Shown one piece after another: positions 8,262 through 17,836 of a stretch of 64,000 bases of DNA; the stretch's first letter is position 1, and each line of letters begins with the position of its first letter. The DNA lies in the NCBI RefSeq assembly GCF_016429155.1, contig NZ_JAELUC010000004.1:1-64000 (forward strand), in the 5' to 3' direction. The DNA is from Pedobacter sp. ASV12 (GTDB lineage: Bacteria > Bacteroidota > Bacteroidia > Sphingobacteriales > Sphingobacteriaceae). The notes beneath the pieces were generated by a model. The model worked only from the letters and a program-made list of their open reading frames with translations. It ran no database searches and was not told the origin of the DNA. A program made the translations under genes and the position numbers.

Positions 8262-9551
8262 ATGAGGAATATCTCATTTGTTTTTAGGAAAGTTTGGAAG
8301 TCGGCACTTGTTGTGGCTGCCCTTTCTTTTTTAAATGTTGCGGTAACGCAAGCACAAGATGTGGTGGAGGGTAAGACATTATTTAATGCAAAATGTAAAT
8401 CTTGTCATGCTTTAGACCATGATCTTACCGGACCTGCTTTGACTCCTAAAGTTAACGAGCTAGACGAATCGTTCTTGATTCCTTGGATCAAAAACAACGT
8501 TGCGCTAATTGCTTCGGGCAACAAACAGGCCATCGAAGCCTCTAAGTTCTCTGCTTCGGAAATGAAAACTTTCCCTGAGCTGAGCGATGACCAAATTAAA
8601 AGCATCATTGCTTATGCCAAAGTAGGCGAGCCTAAGAAAACTGAGGTTGCTGGTCCCGTAGCTAAAGACGAAGGTGCTTCGGGCCTTTCAATTGCCGGTG
8701 TAATCGGTAGCATCATCTTGGCTATCGTTGTTTTGGTGGTATTGGGTCGCTCGGTAAAAGTATTGGAGCGCTTGATCTTAGAAAAACAAGGCATCGATAT
8801 CACAGAAGAAGAAACCGTTCCTTTGTCGGTTGGCGTACGCAAGCTGTTCAAAAACAAGAAATTTGTGTTCTTCTTTATCCTTTGCTTGGTGATTACCTTG
8901 GGTTCATTCGGTTGGATGGGTATGTGGGATACAGGTGTTCATACAGGCTATCAACCGGTTCAGCCGATTAAATTCTCTCACGAATTGCACGCGGGTATCA
9001 ACCAGATCGATTGCCAATACTGTCACACTGGTGCCTTCAAATCTAAAAACTCTACCATTCCTTCGCTCAACGTTTGTATGAACTGCCACAAGAACGTACA
9101 AGCCAGAACAGAAGATGGCCAGATTTCGCCAGAGATCCAAAAAATCTACAATGCTTTGGGCTACGATCCTGATAAGCAAACCTATGATAAAACCAAAGAG
9201 AAGCCAATTGAGTGGGTACGTGTACACAACTTGCCTGATTTCGCTTACTTCAACCACTCGCAACACGTAGTCGTTGGCGAAGCGGCCATCCGCAAAGAAA
9301 AAGGACTTAAACCTACAGATCCTGTATGTTTTGCCTGTCACGGTCCGGTTAATACCATGGAAGAAATCTACCAGTATTCGCCACTTACCATGAAATGGTG
9401 TATCAACTGCCACAAGGATGCTGATGTCTCAGGCAAGAAAAACGACGCCTTCTATGCCAACATCATTGCTGCGCACGAGAAAATCAAAAAAGGCGAGAAA
9501 ATTACCCCTGCTATGCTAGGTGGTTTAGAGTGTGGTAAGTGCCACTATTAA
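8262..9551 (+). CDS. actA: ACIII subunit ActA, multiheme cytochrome c with extra monoheme domain
   Basis: 429 residues. A signal peptide or N-terminal anchor ends near TQAQ (residue 32). An N-terminal monoheme cytochrome domain follows, with CKSCH at 45-49. A membrane helix lies at about 144-163 and another at about 205-224. The pentaheme part then has CQYCH (251), CMNCH (272), CFACH (356), CINCH (380) and CGKCH (424), with distal His residues between them. Alternative complex III oxidises menaquinol and passes electrons to a terminal oxidase, replacing the bc1 complex; ActA is its periplasmic electron wire. Five hemes is the ActA core, so the sixth, fused domain is the likely exit towards the aa3 oxidase encoded downstream, whose subunit II lacks a heme domain. 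First gene of the cluster. Confidence 0.93.
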   Translation: MRNISFVFRKVWKSALVVAALSFLNVAVTQAQDVVEGKTLFNAKCKSCHALDHDLTGPALTPKVNELDESFLIPWIKNNVALIASGNKQAIEASKFSASEMKTFPELSDDQIKSIIAYAKVGEPKKTEVAGPVAKDEGASGLSIAGVIGSIILAIVVLVVLGRSVKVLERLILEKQGIDITEEETVPLSVGVRKLFKNKKFVFFFILCLVITLGSFGWMGMWDTGVHTGYQPVQPIKFSHELHAGINQIDCQYCHTGAFKSKNSTIPSLNVCMNCHKNVQARTEDGQISPEIQKIYNALGYDPDKQTYDKTKEKPIEWVRVHNLPDFAYFNHSQHVVVGEAAIRKEKGLKPTDPVCFACHGPVNTMEEIYQYSPLTMKWCINCHKDADVSGKKNDAFYANIIAAHEKIKKGEKITPAMLGGLECGKCHY

Positions 9552-9598
9552 TAAATAGAGTTTAGTAAGAACGTTCGATAAACAGTAATATAGCTTAA

Positions 9599-12500
9599 AT
9601 GGAAAGCAATAAAAAATACTGGAAAGGCTTAGAGGAGTTGAAAAATACCCCCGATTTTGTTGAAAACAACAAAAACGAATTTGCAGAGCCACTTCCAATA
9701 GAAGATGTTTTAAGTGAAGCAGGTTTAAGTACAGTTACCCCGCGCCGCGACTTTTTAAAGGCCTTAGGCTTTGGTTTGGGTGCGGTAACCTTGGCGGCTT
9801 GTCAGAAAACGCCGGTACACAAATCAATTCCTTATCTAGTGAGACCGGAAGAGGTGGTGCCAGGTATCCCTAACTATTACGTATCTACCTTTAAAGGCAA
9901 CAGCGTATTGGTTAAAACGGTAGTAGGCCGTCCGATTAAAATCGAGGCTAATCCAAATGCCGGACAATTTAACAACGGTACCGATGCACAGGCGCAAGCT
10001 TCAGTATTAGACTTGTACGATGTTTCTAAATTAAAAACACCTTTGCTTAAAAAGCAGGAAACTACCTGGTCTGAGCTAGACGCTTTCGTAAAAGGCGAAC
10101 TGAACAAGGCCCAGGCTTCTGGCAAAAAAATCCGCATCGTTTCATCAAGCCTGAACAGCCCATCGGCTAAGGCGGTGATTGCAGATTTTACAGCCAAATA
10201 CCCAACTACTAAAAACGTACAATACGACGCGGTATCTTATACAGGTATCATCAAAGCCAACGAAAACAGCTTTGGTAAAGCCGTATTGCCAAAATACAAC
10301 TTCGATAAGGCTGATCTTATCGTAAGTTTTGCAGCCGACTTCCTGGGAACTTGGATCAGTGGCGAAGAGTTTACTGCTCAATACACCGCCAACAGAAACT
10401 ACAAGTCGCTTGAAAAAGGCAAAATGTCTCGCCACTTCCAGTTCGAAACTGGCATGAGCTTGACTGGTACCAACGCTGATACCCGTGTGCCGATTAAATT
10501 ATCGGAAGAAGGCCCGGCTTTGATTACCTTATACAATGCCATTACCGGCGGTAATTTAGCTGGTGGCGCATTGCCAAACAACGCCACTGCCGATAAAGCC
10601 CTGAAACTGGTAGCCAAAGAATTGCTGCAAAACAAAGGCAAAGCCGTTGTAGTTGCTGGTTCTAACGATGTATCAACGCAAATTTTGGTGAATGCCATCA
10701 ACGTTGCCATCGGCAGCTATGGTACGACCATCGATTTGGATAACCCTTGCAAACGTTATGAAGGTAACGATGCAGAATTTGCAGAATTGATCAACGAAAT
10801 GAACAGGGGCGAAGTAGCTGCTGTTTTCTTCTTGAATTCGAACCCTGCCTACGATGCCGTAAATCCAAAAGCATTTACCGATGCCTTGGCCAAAGTTCCT
10901 TTCAAAGTATCATTTGCCGATAGGGTAGACGAGACTTCTGACCTTTGTGAAGTGGTGGCCATTACACCAAACTACTTAGAGGCTTGGGGCGATGCCAACA
11001 GCTACGAAGGTTACTATTCCATTGTACAGCCAACGATCAATCCGGTATTCAACTCACGTCAGGCAGAGCAAAGCTTATTGATCTGGTCTGATGCAGCTGT
11101 TCAGGATTACTATCAATATGTACGCAACAACTGGGAGAAAAGCATTTTGCCTGCTGCAGGTAAAACTTGGAACGAATTGTTGCAAACAGGTGTGGTTACT
11201 ACCGCCCCTAAAACTGCAGGCGCTTATGGTTTCAGCTTAGCTTTAGATGCAGTTGTAGCCTCGATTATGGCCAGCAGCAAAGCTTTAGACAACAACGATA
11301 TCCAGTTGCACATTTACGAAAACATCCCAATGCGCGATGGTAAGAGTGCCAACAATGCTTTCTTGCAAGAGTTGCCTGATCCGGTTTCTAAAGTAACTTG
11401 GGACAACTTTATTGCGGTTGCACCTAAACAAGCAGAAAAATTAGGCTATAAAGAGTTTGATTTGGTAAGCGTAAAAGGCGCGAACGGTTACGAAGTAATC
11501 CTTCCATTGTTGATCCAACCAGGCCAGGCCATGGGTACGGCTTCAATTGCCTTAGGCTACGGACGTACCAAGGTTGGTAAAGCCGGCGACAACGTGGGTA
11601 AAAACGCTTTCCCTTTTGTAAGCTTCGCCAATGGTACTTTAAAATATGCAACTACAGCCAAATTATCGGCTGCAGGCGGCAGGGAAGAATTGGCACAAAC
11701 CCAAACCCACTATTCTTTCGAAGGCAGGAACATCATTCGCGAAACTACCTTGAAAGATTACTTGAAAGATCCGGCATCGGGTTCAGGTAACCACCATAAA
11801 CACAAAGTATACGATTTATGGACTACAGATAAATATGAGAAGCTTGGCAACGACTGGGTAATGGCAATCGATTTGAATGCTTGTACCGGTTGCGGTTCTT
11901 GTATCGTGGCTTGTAACGTAGAAAACAATATTCCGGTTGTAGGTAAAGACGAAGTACGCAGACGCAGAGAAATGCACTGGTTGCGTATTGACCGTTACTA
12001 CAGCTTTAACGACGAGAAAACCGGCGAAGATGTAACCGAAGAGAAAGAAATTGCCCACATGAGCAATTTAGATAATGTTTCGGTAGTACACCAGCCGATG
12101 CTTTGTCAGCACTGTGACCACGCGCCATGCGAAACGGTATGTCCGGTATTGGCCACGGTACACTCGTCAGACGGTTTGAACCACATGGCTTACAACCGTT
12201 GCGTAGGTACCCGTTATTGCGCCAACAACTGTCCGTACAAAGTACGTCGCTTCAACTGGTTCAACTACTGGAACGATTCGCGTTTCGACAACTACCTGAA
12301 CAACGAGTTTACGCAATTGGTATTGAACCCTGACGTAACGACCCGTTCGAGAGGTGTAATGGAGAAATGTTCAATGTGTATCCAACGTATCCAAGCTGGT
12401 AAATTAACCGCCAAAATGGAGAAACGTGCACTGAAAGATGGTGATATCAAAATGGCTTGTCAGCAAGCTTGTTCTGCCGGAGCGATTATTTTTGGCGACA

Positions 12501-12646
12501 AAAACGATCCGAATTCAGAAGTTTCGAAAGCATTGCGCAGCGAACGTATCTACTATGTATTAGAGGAGATCAATGTACAACCAGGTGTTGGTTACATGAC
12601 AAAAGTTAGAAATATAGATTCAGAAACTAAAAAAGCACACGCGTAA
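9599..12646 (+). CDS. actB: ACIII subunit ActB, molybdopterin-oxidoreductase-like iron-sulfur protein
   Basis: 1015 residues, in effect two family members joined: a large molybdopterin-oxidoreductase-like part (about 70-740) and a NrfC/PsrB-type ferredoxin part (about 755-1000). The ferredoxin part holds CTGCGSCIVAC (from residue 762), CQHCDHAPCETVC, a cluster with CANNC, and CSMCIQ, enough for four iron-sulfur clusters as in known ACIII. The N-terminus is unusual for an export signal: a twin-arginine RRDFLK at residues 49-54 sits well inside, followed by a hydrophobic stretch ending in LAAC (Cys68), a lipobox, so a Tat-exported lipoprotein is predicted. In characterised ACIII the large part carries no molybdenum cofactor. 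It passes quinol electrons to ActA. Confidence 0.94.
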   Translation: MESNKKYWKGLEELKNTPDFVENNKNEFAEPLPIEDVLSEAGLSTVTPRRDFLKALGFGLGAVTLAACQKTPVHKSIPYLVRPEEVVPGIPNYYVSTFKGNSVLVKTVVGRPIKIEANPNAGQFNNGTDAQAQASVLDLYDVSKLKTPLLKKQETTWSELDAFVKGELNKAQASGKKIRIVSSSLNSPSAKAVIADFTAKYPTTKNVQYDAVSYTGIIKANENSFGKAVLPKYNFDKADLIVSFAADFLGTWISGEEFTAQYTANRNYKSLEKGKMSRHFQFETGMSLTGTNADTRVPIKLSEEGPALITLYNAITGGNLAGGALPNNATADKALKLVAKELLQNKGKAVVVAGSNDVSTQILVNAINVAIGSYGTTIDLDNPCKRYEGNDAEFAELINEMNRGEVAAVFFLNSNPAYDAVNPKAFTDALAKVPFKVSFADRVDETSDLCEVVAITPNYLEAWGDANSYEGYYSIVQPTINPVFNSRQAEQSLLIWSDAAVQDYYQYVRNNWEKSILPAAGKTWNELLQTGVVTTAPKTAGAYGFSLALDAVVASIMASSKALDNNDIQLHIYENIPMRDGKSANNAFLQELPDPVSKVTWDNFIAVAPKQAEKLGYKEFDLVSVKGANGYEVILPLLIQPGQAMGTASIALGYGRTKVGKAGDNVGKNAFPFVSFANGTLKYATTAKLSAAGGREELAQTQTHYSFEGRNIIRETTLKDYLKDPASGSGNHHKHKVYDLWTTDKYEKLGNDWVMAIDLNACTGCGSCIVACNVENNIPVVGKDEVRRRREMHWLRIDRYYSFNDEKTGEDVTEEKEIAHMSNLDNVSVVHQPMLCQHCDHAPCETVCPVLATVHSSDGLNHMAYNRCVGTRYCANNCPYKVRRFNWFNYWNDSRFDNYLNNEFTQLVLNPDVTTRSRGVMEKCSMCIQRIQAGKLTAKMEKRALKDGDIKMACQQACSAGAIIFGDKNDPNSEVSKALRSERIYYVLEEINVQPGVGYMTKVRNIDSETKKAHA

Positions 12647-12670
12647 GCTGTACTTAGAGCAATATAAATT

Positions 12671-14143
12671 ATGTCAGGACATAACGAATCAATTTTAAGA
12701 GAGCCATTAATTACCGGAAAAGACATCACGTATGCCCAAATTACGGATGACATTCTACTTCCGGTAGAAAACAAGCCCAACAAAGCTTGGTGGATAGGGT
12801 TTATTCTTTCACTTTGTGGCGCCACGCTTTGGGTAGTTGCGGTAAGCTATACCTTCTGGTTCGGTATCGGATCATGGGGATTGAACAAAACCGTAGGTTG
12901 GGCATGGGACATCACCGGCTTCGTATGGTGGGTAGGTATCGGTCACGCAGGAACGCTGATTTCTGCGGTATTGCTACTCTTCCGTCAGAACTGGCGTAAC
13001 TCCATCAACCGCTCGGCAGAGGCGATGACGATTTTCGCTGTAATCTGTGCCGCTACCTATGTTGTATCCCACATGGGTAGGCCTTGGTTGGCTTATTGGG
13101 TATTGCCATTGCCGAACCAGTTCGGTTCGCTTTGGGTAAACTTTAACTCGCCGTTGGTATGGGATATGTTTGCGATCTCTACTTATTTCTCTGTATCCTT
13201 ATTATTCTGGTACACTGGTTTATTGCCAGATATCGCCACCATCAGAGACCGTGCGGTAGGCATGCGCAAAAAAGTATATACCATCCTTTCATTCGGTTGG
13301 ACTGGCAGCGTGAAAACCTGGCAGCGTTTTGAGGCCGTGTCATTGATTTTGGCGGGTATCTCAACTCCCCTGGTACTTTCGGTACACACCATCGTATCGA
13401 TGGACTTTGCAACCTCGGTAATTCCAGGATGGCACACCACAATTTTCCCTCCGTACTTCGTTGCGGGTGCGATTTTCTCGGGCTTCGCCATGGTATTAAC
13501 CTTGTTATTGGTAGCACGCAAGGTATTGGGCCTTGAAAACTATATCACCATGTTCCACATCGAATCGATGAACAAGATCATCATCTTGACCGGTTCTATC
13601 GTGGGTGTGGCTTACTTAACCGAGTTCTTCATTGCCTGGTATTCAGGTTCTGAGTATGAACAATATGCCTTCATCAACCGTTCAACCGGTCCTTACTGGT
13701 GGGCATACTGGATGATGATGACCTGTAACGTAATCTCGCCACAGTTGCTTTGGTTCAAAAAGATTCGTACCAGCATTGCCGCGACTTGGATTTTGTCTAT
13801 CGTGGTAAACATCGGGATGTGGTTCGAGCGTTTCGTAATTATCGTAACCTCTTTGCACCGCGATTTCTTGCCATCGAGTTGGGCCATGTTCTATCCAACC
13901 TGGGTTGACGTGAGCGTATTCGTAGGTTCGATAGGCTTGTTCTTTACCCTGTTCTTGCTGTTCTTGAGGGTGTTGCCTTCAATTGCTATCGCAGAGGTGA
14001 AACTATTGTTGAAGAGCGCCAGCGAGCAGGCTAAGTTAGAGTTGATTAAAGAAGGTCATTTAGATAAAGAGCAAGTACAAGAGTACATCGAGTCTTTAGA
14101 AAAATTTGATAGTGTTAAACAAGAAGAATACGCAAAAATATAA
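12671..14143 (+). CDS. actC: ACIII subunit ActC, NrfD/PsrC-like quinol-oxidising membrane subunit
   Basis: 490 residues with about ten transmembrane helices, the NrfD/PsrC fold. The family binds the quinol at the periplasmic face next to the ActB clusters. Visible landmarks are the Gly-His pair in [23 protein letters not shown], and a long charged C-terminal tail after about residue 435 that ends in the cytoplasm ([19 protein letters not shown]). It is paralogous to ActF further down. Starts 24 bases after actB and is followed by actD after 2 bases, so tightly operonic. Confidence 0.94.
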   Translation: MSGHNESILREPLITGKDITYAQITDDILLPVENKPNKAWWIGFILSLCGATLWVVAVSYTFWFGIGSWGLNKTVGWAWDITGFVWWVGIGHAGTLISAVLLLFRQNWRNSINRSAEAMTIFAVICAATYVVSHMGRPWLAYWVLPLPNQFGSLWVNFNSPLVWDMFAISTYFSVSLLFWYTGLLPDIATIRDRAVGMRKKVYTILSFGWTGSVKTWQRFEAVSLILAGISTPLVLSVHTIVSMDFATSVIPGWHTTIFPPYFVAGAIFSGFAMVLTLLLVARKVLGLENYITMFHIESMNKIIILTGSIVGVAYLTEFFIAWYSGSEYEQYAFINRSTGPYWWAYWMMMTCNVISPQLLWFKKIRTSIAATWILSIVVNIGMWFERFVIIVTSLHRDFLPSSWAMFYPTWVDVSVFVGSIGLFFTLFLLFLRVLPSIAIAEVKLLLKSASEQAKLELIKEGHLDKEQVQEYIESLEKFDSVKQEEYAKI

Positions 14144-14145
14144 CA

Positions 14146-14682
14146 ATGAGTAATATCAAATATATTTTAGGCAGTTTCGGCGACCCTGATGAAATGATGC
14201 ACGGCATCGAGAAGTTGCAGGAAAACAACATCAAGATACATGATGTGTATACGCCAATGCCTATCCACGGCATCGAAGCCAAGTTGGGAGTTAAAAGATC
14301 TAGGTTAGATATCGCAGCGTTCTTTTTCGGGATTACCGGAACGTTGACCATGTTAACCGGCGTTTATTTGGCTACCGTGGTAGACTGGCCAATCAATATT
14401 GGCGGCAAGACCCACTTTGCGTTGCCGGATTTTATTCCGATTACTTTCGAGTTGACCATCCTTTTCTGTGCCTTTGGCCTGGTAGGATCATACTATGCCT
14501 CCACCCACCTTTTTCCGGGAAGAGCGCCTCGAGTAATGGATCTGCGCGCAACAAACGATCGTTTTATCATTGCCATTGATGCCAAGGCAAACGCCGAGCA
14601 CGAAAAAATAGACGAACTATTGAAAGGTGCGGGCGCATTGGAAGTAAAGTATAATGAAAGGAAGTATGTTAGCTATGAATAA
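14146..14682 (+). CDS. actD: ACIII subunit ActD (DUF3341)
   Basis: 178 residues, DUF3341. A soluble N-terminal part opens with YILGSFGDPDEMMHGIEKL, typical of the family, followed by two transmembrane helices at about 60-80 and 100-120 and a cytoplasmic C-terminal tail. ActD is a structural membrane subunit of alternative complex III with no cofactors of its own. The stop at 14680-14682 overlaps the actE start. Confidence 0.92.
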   Translation: MSNIKYILGSFGDPDEMMHGIEKLQENNIKIHDVYTPMPIHGIEAKLGVKRSRLDIAAFFFGITGTLTMLTGVYLATVVDWPINIGGKTHFALPDFIPITFELTILFCAFGLVGSYYASTHLFPGRAPRVMDLRATNDRFIIAIDAKANAEHEKIDELLKGAGALEVKYNERKYVSYE

Positions 14683-15262
14683 GAAGAATATAGTTTACGC
14701 CACGTTTATAGTGCTTGCTTCTGTGGCAATGCTTTCGGCCTGTAGAGACAAGAGAAGTACAGGTTTGGAGTATGCAAGAAATATGTACGATCCGATTGCC
14801 TACAACCAGGATCAGCCCAACAAGAATTTTGCCAACGGCGCTACGGCACAAACGCCTCCGCCAAATACAGATCCTATCGGTTTTGTAAAGTATGAATATC
14901 CGAATACCAAAGAAGGATATGAAGCTTCGGCAGCCTTGGTAAACCCATTGCCTGTAACCGAGAAAAACCTGTTGGAAGGCAAGCATTTCTTTACTGTGTT
15001 CTGCGCGCCATGCCATGGCGAAAAAGGAGATGGTCAGGGCCATATCGTAAAACTGGACAAAGGTATCTCTGGTGTTCCGGCTTACCACGGCAAAGATGCG
15101 GTATCGTCTCGTGGCGGCTTGATGAAGGATATGCCTGCTGGTAAAATCTACCACACCATTATGTATGGTTTAAATGCAATGGGATCTCATGCTTCACAAC
15201 TTAGCCCAACCGAAAGGTGGAAAGTGGTGATGTATGTTCAACAATTACAAAAAATACAATAA
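14675..15262 (+). CDS. actE: ACIII subunit ActE, monoheme cytochrome c lipoprotein
   Basis: About 195 residues. Start chosen at ATG 14675, which overlaps the actD stop by 8 bases (ATGAATAA) and puts the basic MNKK directly before the hydrophobic signal; the frame could open earlier at 14654, but that would add seven residues before the signal. The signal ends in LSAC, a lipobox, so the protein is lipid anchored in the periplasm. One heme site, CAPCH, with a run of Met residues later (MPAGKIYHTIMYGLNAMGSH) supplying the axial Met. It is the monoheme cytochrome of ACIII and an electron exit or storage site. Confidence 0.92.
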   Translation: MNKKNIVYATFIVLASVAMLSACRDKRSTGLEYARNMYDPIAYNQDQPNKNFANGATAQTPPPNTDPIGFVKYEYPNTKEGYEASAALVNPLPVTEKNLLEGKHFFTVFCAPCHGEKGDGQGHIVKLDKGISGVPAYHGKDAVSSRGGLMKDMPAGKIYHTIMYGLNAMGSHASQLSPTERWKVVMYVQQLQKIQ

Positions 15263-15276
15263 GAAAACAGATATAA

Positions 15277-16512
15277 ATGGGAACTCATCATTATAATTTA
15301 AGTGAACAATTTGAGTTTACAGGAAAAGTAAAAACCCTGAGCATTATTGGTATCGTCATTGGCTTGGCTACCATAGGCTACTACGGTTTTGTAAGCAGTG
15401 AACATTGGGCTCATGAGCGCATTTTTGCTAACCTGTTACTAATGGCATATTATTTTGCCTGTGTATGTATGTCTGGCGCTTTCTTTTTGGCCGTACAATA
15501 TGTAGCACAAGCAGGTTGGTCAGCATCGATTTTGCGCGTACCTCAGGCCATGGCCAAGGTTTTGCCTATCGCGGTAGTCATCTTGCTGGTTGTAATCGGT
15601 TTAGGTTTGTATACCCACAACCTTTACCACCACTGGCATGCCGATGGTTTAACCGATCCTAATTCAGACAATTTTGATAAGCTTATTGCCGGCAAATCGG
15701 CTTTCTTGAACGTGCCTTTCTTCATGTCGAGACAAGTGATTTTCTTGGGTACCTATAGCATCTTCGCTACCTTATTGGCCAAATGGTCGGCAAACGAAGA
15801 TTTGGAAGGTGGCTTGAACTCTTACCGCAAAAGCTTTAAATACTCTTGTATCTTCTTGGTTATTTATGGCTTTACCACTCCGGTATTCGCTTTCGATACC
15901 ATCATGTCGTTAGAAGCACACTGGTTCTCTACCATGTTCGGCTGGTACAACTTTGCCGCCATGTGGGTAAGCAGCTTGGCTACCATTGCGGTGATCATCA
16001 TCCTGTTGAGAAGAGCCGGCTACATGAGCTGGGTGAATAACAGCCACTTGCACAATTTGGGCCAATTTATCTTTGGTTTCTCTATCTTCTGGACTTACGT
16101 ATGGTTTGCGCAATTCTTATTGATCTACTATGCCAACATGTCTGAAGAGACCGTATATTTTTACAACCGTTTTAACAACTACGAAGCTTGGTTCTACATC
16201 AACCTGATCATGAACTTCTTAAGTCCGTTGTTGTTATTGATGGACCGCGACAACAAGCGTAGCGAAACTACCTTGCTTATTGTATCCATCATTGTGCTTT
16301 GCGGCCATTGGGTAGATTACTACCAAATGATTATGCCGGGCGTATTTACCAATGGCACTAAAGACGGCAGCGGTTTCGGCTTGCCTGAAATTGGAACGGC
16401 CTTGGGTTTCTTAGGTTTGTTTACCTTTACCGTAATGGGATCTTTAAGCAAAAAGCCTTTGATTGCCAAGAACCATCCGTTTTTACAAGAAAGTTTAAAT
16501 CACCACCTATAA
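15277..16512 (+). CDS. actF: ACIII subunit ActF, membrane subunit
   Basis: 411 residues with about ten transmembrane helices, distantly similar to ActC. Conserved-looking elements include SGAFFLAVQYVAQAGWS, HWHADG, and HNLGQFIFGFSIFWTYVWFAQF. In solved alternative complex III structures ActF is the second NrfD-like subunit, without a bound quinol, and is proposed to take part in proton movement. Starts 14 bases after actE. Short hydrophilic C-terminus with LSKKPLIAKNHPFLQESL. Confidence 0.92.
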   Translation: MGTHHYNLSEQFEFTGKVKTLSIIGIVIGLATIGYYGFVSSEHWAHERIFANLLLMAYYFACVCMSGAFFLAVQYVAQAGWSASILRVPQAMAKVLPIAVVILLVVIGLGLYTHNLYHHWHADGLTDPNSDNFDKLIAGKSAFLNVPFFMSRQVIFLGTYSIFATLLAKWSANEDLEGGLNSYRKSFKYSCIFLVIYGFTTPVFAFDTIMSLEAHWFSTMFGWYNFAAMWVSSLATIAVIIILLRRAGYMSWVNNSHLHNLGQFIFGFSIFWTYVWFAQFLLIYYANMSEETVYFYNRFNNYEAWFYINLIMNFLSPLLLLMDRDNKRSETTLLIVSIIVLCGHWVDYYQMIMPGVFTNGTKDGSGFGLPEIGTALGFLGLFTFTVMGSLSKKPLIAKNHPFLQESLNHHL

Positions 16513-16575
16513 CGGTAACGGTTTAAGAATATATAGATTAAAATAATAAAAGTACAGCGTACTACTTTTAAGAAA

Positions 16576-17814
16576 ATGAGTTTAAAAAAATTAATAAGTA
16601 ATAAAACAATGGCGGTGTTAGCAGCAATGCTTACTGTATTTGCAAATACCAGTGCGTTTGCCCAAGAAGCTGCCGCTGCCGCTACGGCCAAACCTGTAGA
16701 TATGGAACCGGTTTATAAATCGACACTGTTCTACGTATTGCTGTTCTTGCTATTGTGCTTATTCATTGCGATAGTAGGCAAGGCCCTAAGAGTATATGAA
16801 TTGACCCGCGAAACCCAAGGCAAGCCCGAAGGAATCAACTGGAACAAGATCAATGGTATTCTATTCGCCTTGTTCCTGATTGTTGGTTTGTATGGCGTTT
16901 ATTGGGAGTACACGGTGCATGGCAACATGATTTTGCCAGAGGCGGCTTCAGAGCACGGTAAAAAAATCGACCAGATGTTTAACATTACGTTGATCATTAC
17001 CACCATCGTGTTTATCCTCACGCACATTATCTTATTTACTTTTACTTATTTCTACAAAAGTACAGGCAAGAGAAAGGCTTACTACTATCCACACAACAAT
17101 GCTTTAGAGCGTATCTGGACAATCATTCCGGCTTTGGTGCTTACCGTGTTGGTATTGATGGGCTTCTTAACCTGGAGATCGATCTTCTACAAAATCGAAG
17201 ACCCTAAAAATAAGCCTTTGAGCATTGAAGTAACCTCGTCTCAGTTTCAATGGGATGTACGTTATCCGGGTGCCGATGGCGTGGTAGGCAAGAAAAGCTA
17301 CAAGCTGATTACAGCTATCAATGCCTTGGGTATCGATTTTACGGATAAAAACAGCTTGGATGATCAATTGGCTGACGAGATCGTATTGCCGGTTAACAAA
17401 CCAGTAAGGTTCATCCTAACCAGTAAAGACGTTATCCACAGTTTTTATATGCCACACTTCAGGGTTCAATTGAACACTGTACCGGGTATGACTTCTTATT
17501 TCGAGTTTACGCCTACGTTAACGACCGAGCAAATGAAGGCCAAAACCAACGATCCTACTTTTAAGTACTTATTGCTTTGTGCCAAGATCTGTGGTGCCAA
17601 CCACTTTAACATGCAGAAACCAGTTAGGGTTGTAACTCAGGAAGAATATGATGCATGGGTGGTGAAACAAAACCCTTATCTAACTAACGATTTGAGAAAA
17701 GCCTTTAAATTACCTGTAATTGCAGCGCCTACCAAAGAAGTGCCTGCAGCAGCAGATACTACTGCAAAAGATACTGCAGCGACCAAAACAAATCAATTAG
17801 CTATCAAAAAATAA
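16576..17814 (+). CDS. coxB: Cytochrome c oxidase subunit II
   Basis: 412 residues. Signal peptide (cleavage near SAFAQ), then an extra hydrophobic segment at about 45-65, and two further membrane hairpin helices before the periplasmic cupredoxin domain. The CuA site is visible: HSFYMPHFRVQ with the His ligand, then CAKICGANHFNM giving Cys, Cys, His and Met. The residue normally Glu in CSELC is Lys here. There is no CxxCH, so this is an aa3, not a caa3, oxidase; electrons probably arrive from the cytochrome domains of ActA or ActE. The C-terminus is a low-complexity Ala/Thr/Lys tail. Lies 63 bases after actF. Confidence 0.95.
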   Translation: MSLKKLISNKTMAVLAAMLTVFANTSAFAQEAAAAATAKPVDMEPVYKSTLFYVLLFLLLCLFIAIVGKALRVYELTRETQGKPEGINWNKINGILFALFLIVGLYGVYWEYTVHGNMILPEAASEHGKKIDQMFNITLIITTIVFILTHIILFTFTYFYKSTGKRKAYYYPHNNALERIWTIIPALVLTVLVLMGFLTWRSIFYKIEDPKNKPLSIEVTSSQFQWDVRYPGADGVVGKKSYKLITAINALGIDFTDKNSLDDQLADEIVLPVNKPVRFILTSKDVIHSFYMPHFRVQLNTVPGMTSYFEFTPTLTTEQMKAKTNDPTFKYLLLCAKICGANHFNMQKPVRVVTQEEYDAWVVKQNPYLTNDLRKAFKLPVIAAPTKEVPAAADTTAKDTAATKTNQLAIKK

Positions 17815-17836
17815 ATAATACTGGAGAACCCTTATT

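Noticed and set aside
8904-9413. Minus-strand open frame of 169 residues inside actA
   Set aside because: Shadow of a highly conserved gene with all heme motifs on the plus strand.
16551-16563. AGTAC-AGC-GTACT hairpin between actF and coxB as a terminator
   Set aside because: Five-base stem with a poor T tract and genes that should be co-transcribed; too weak to call.
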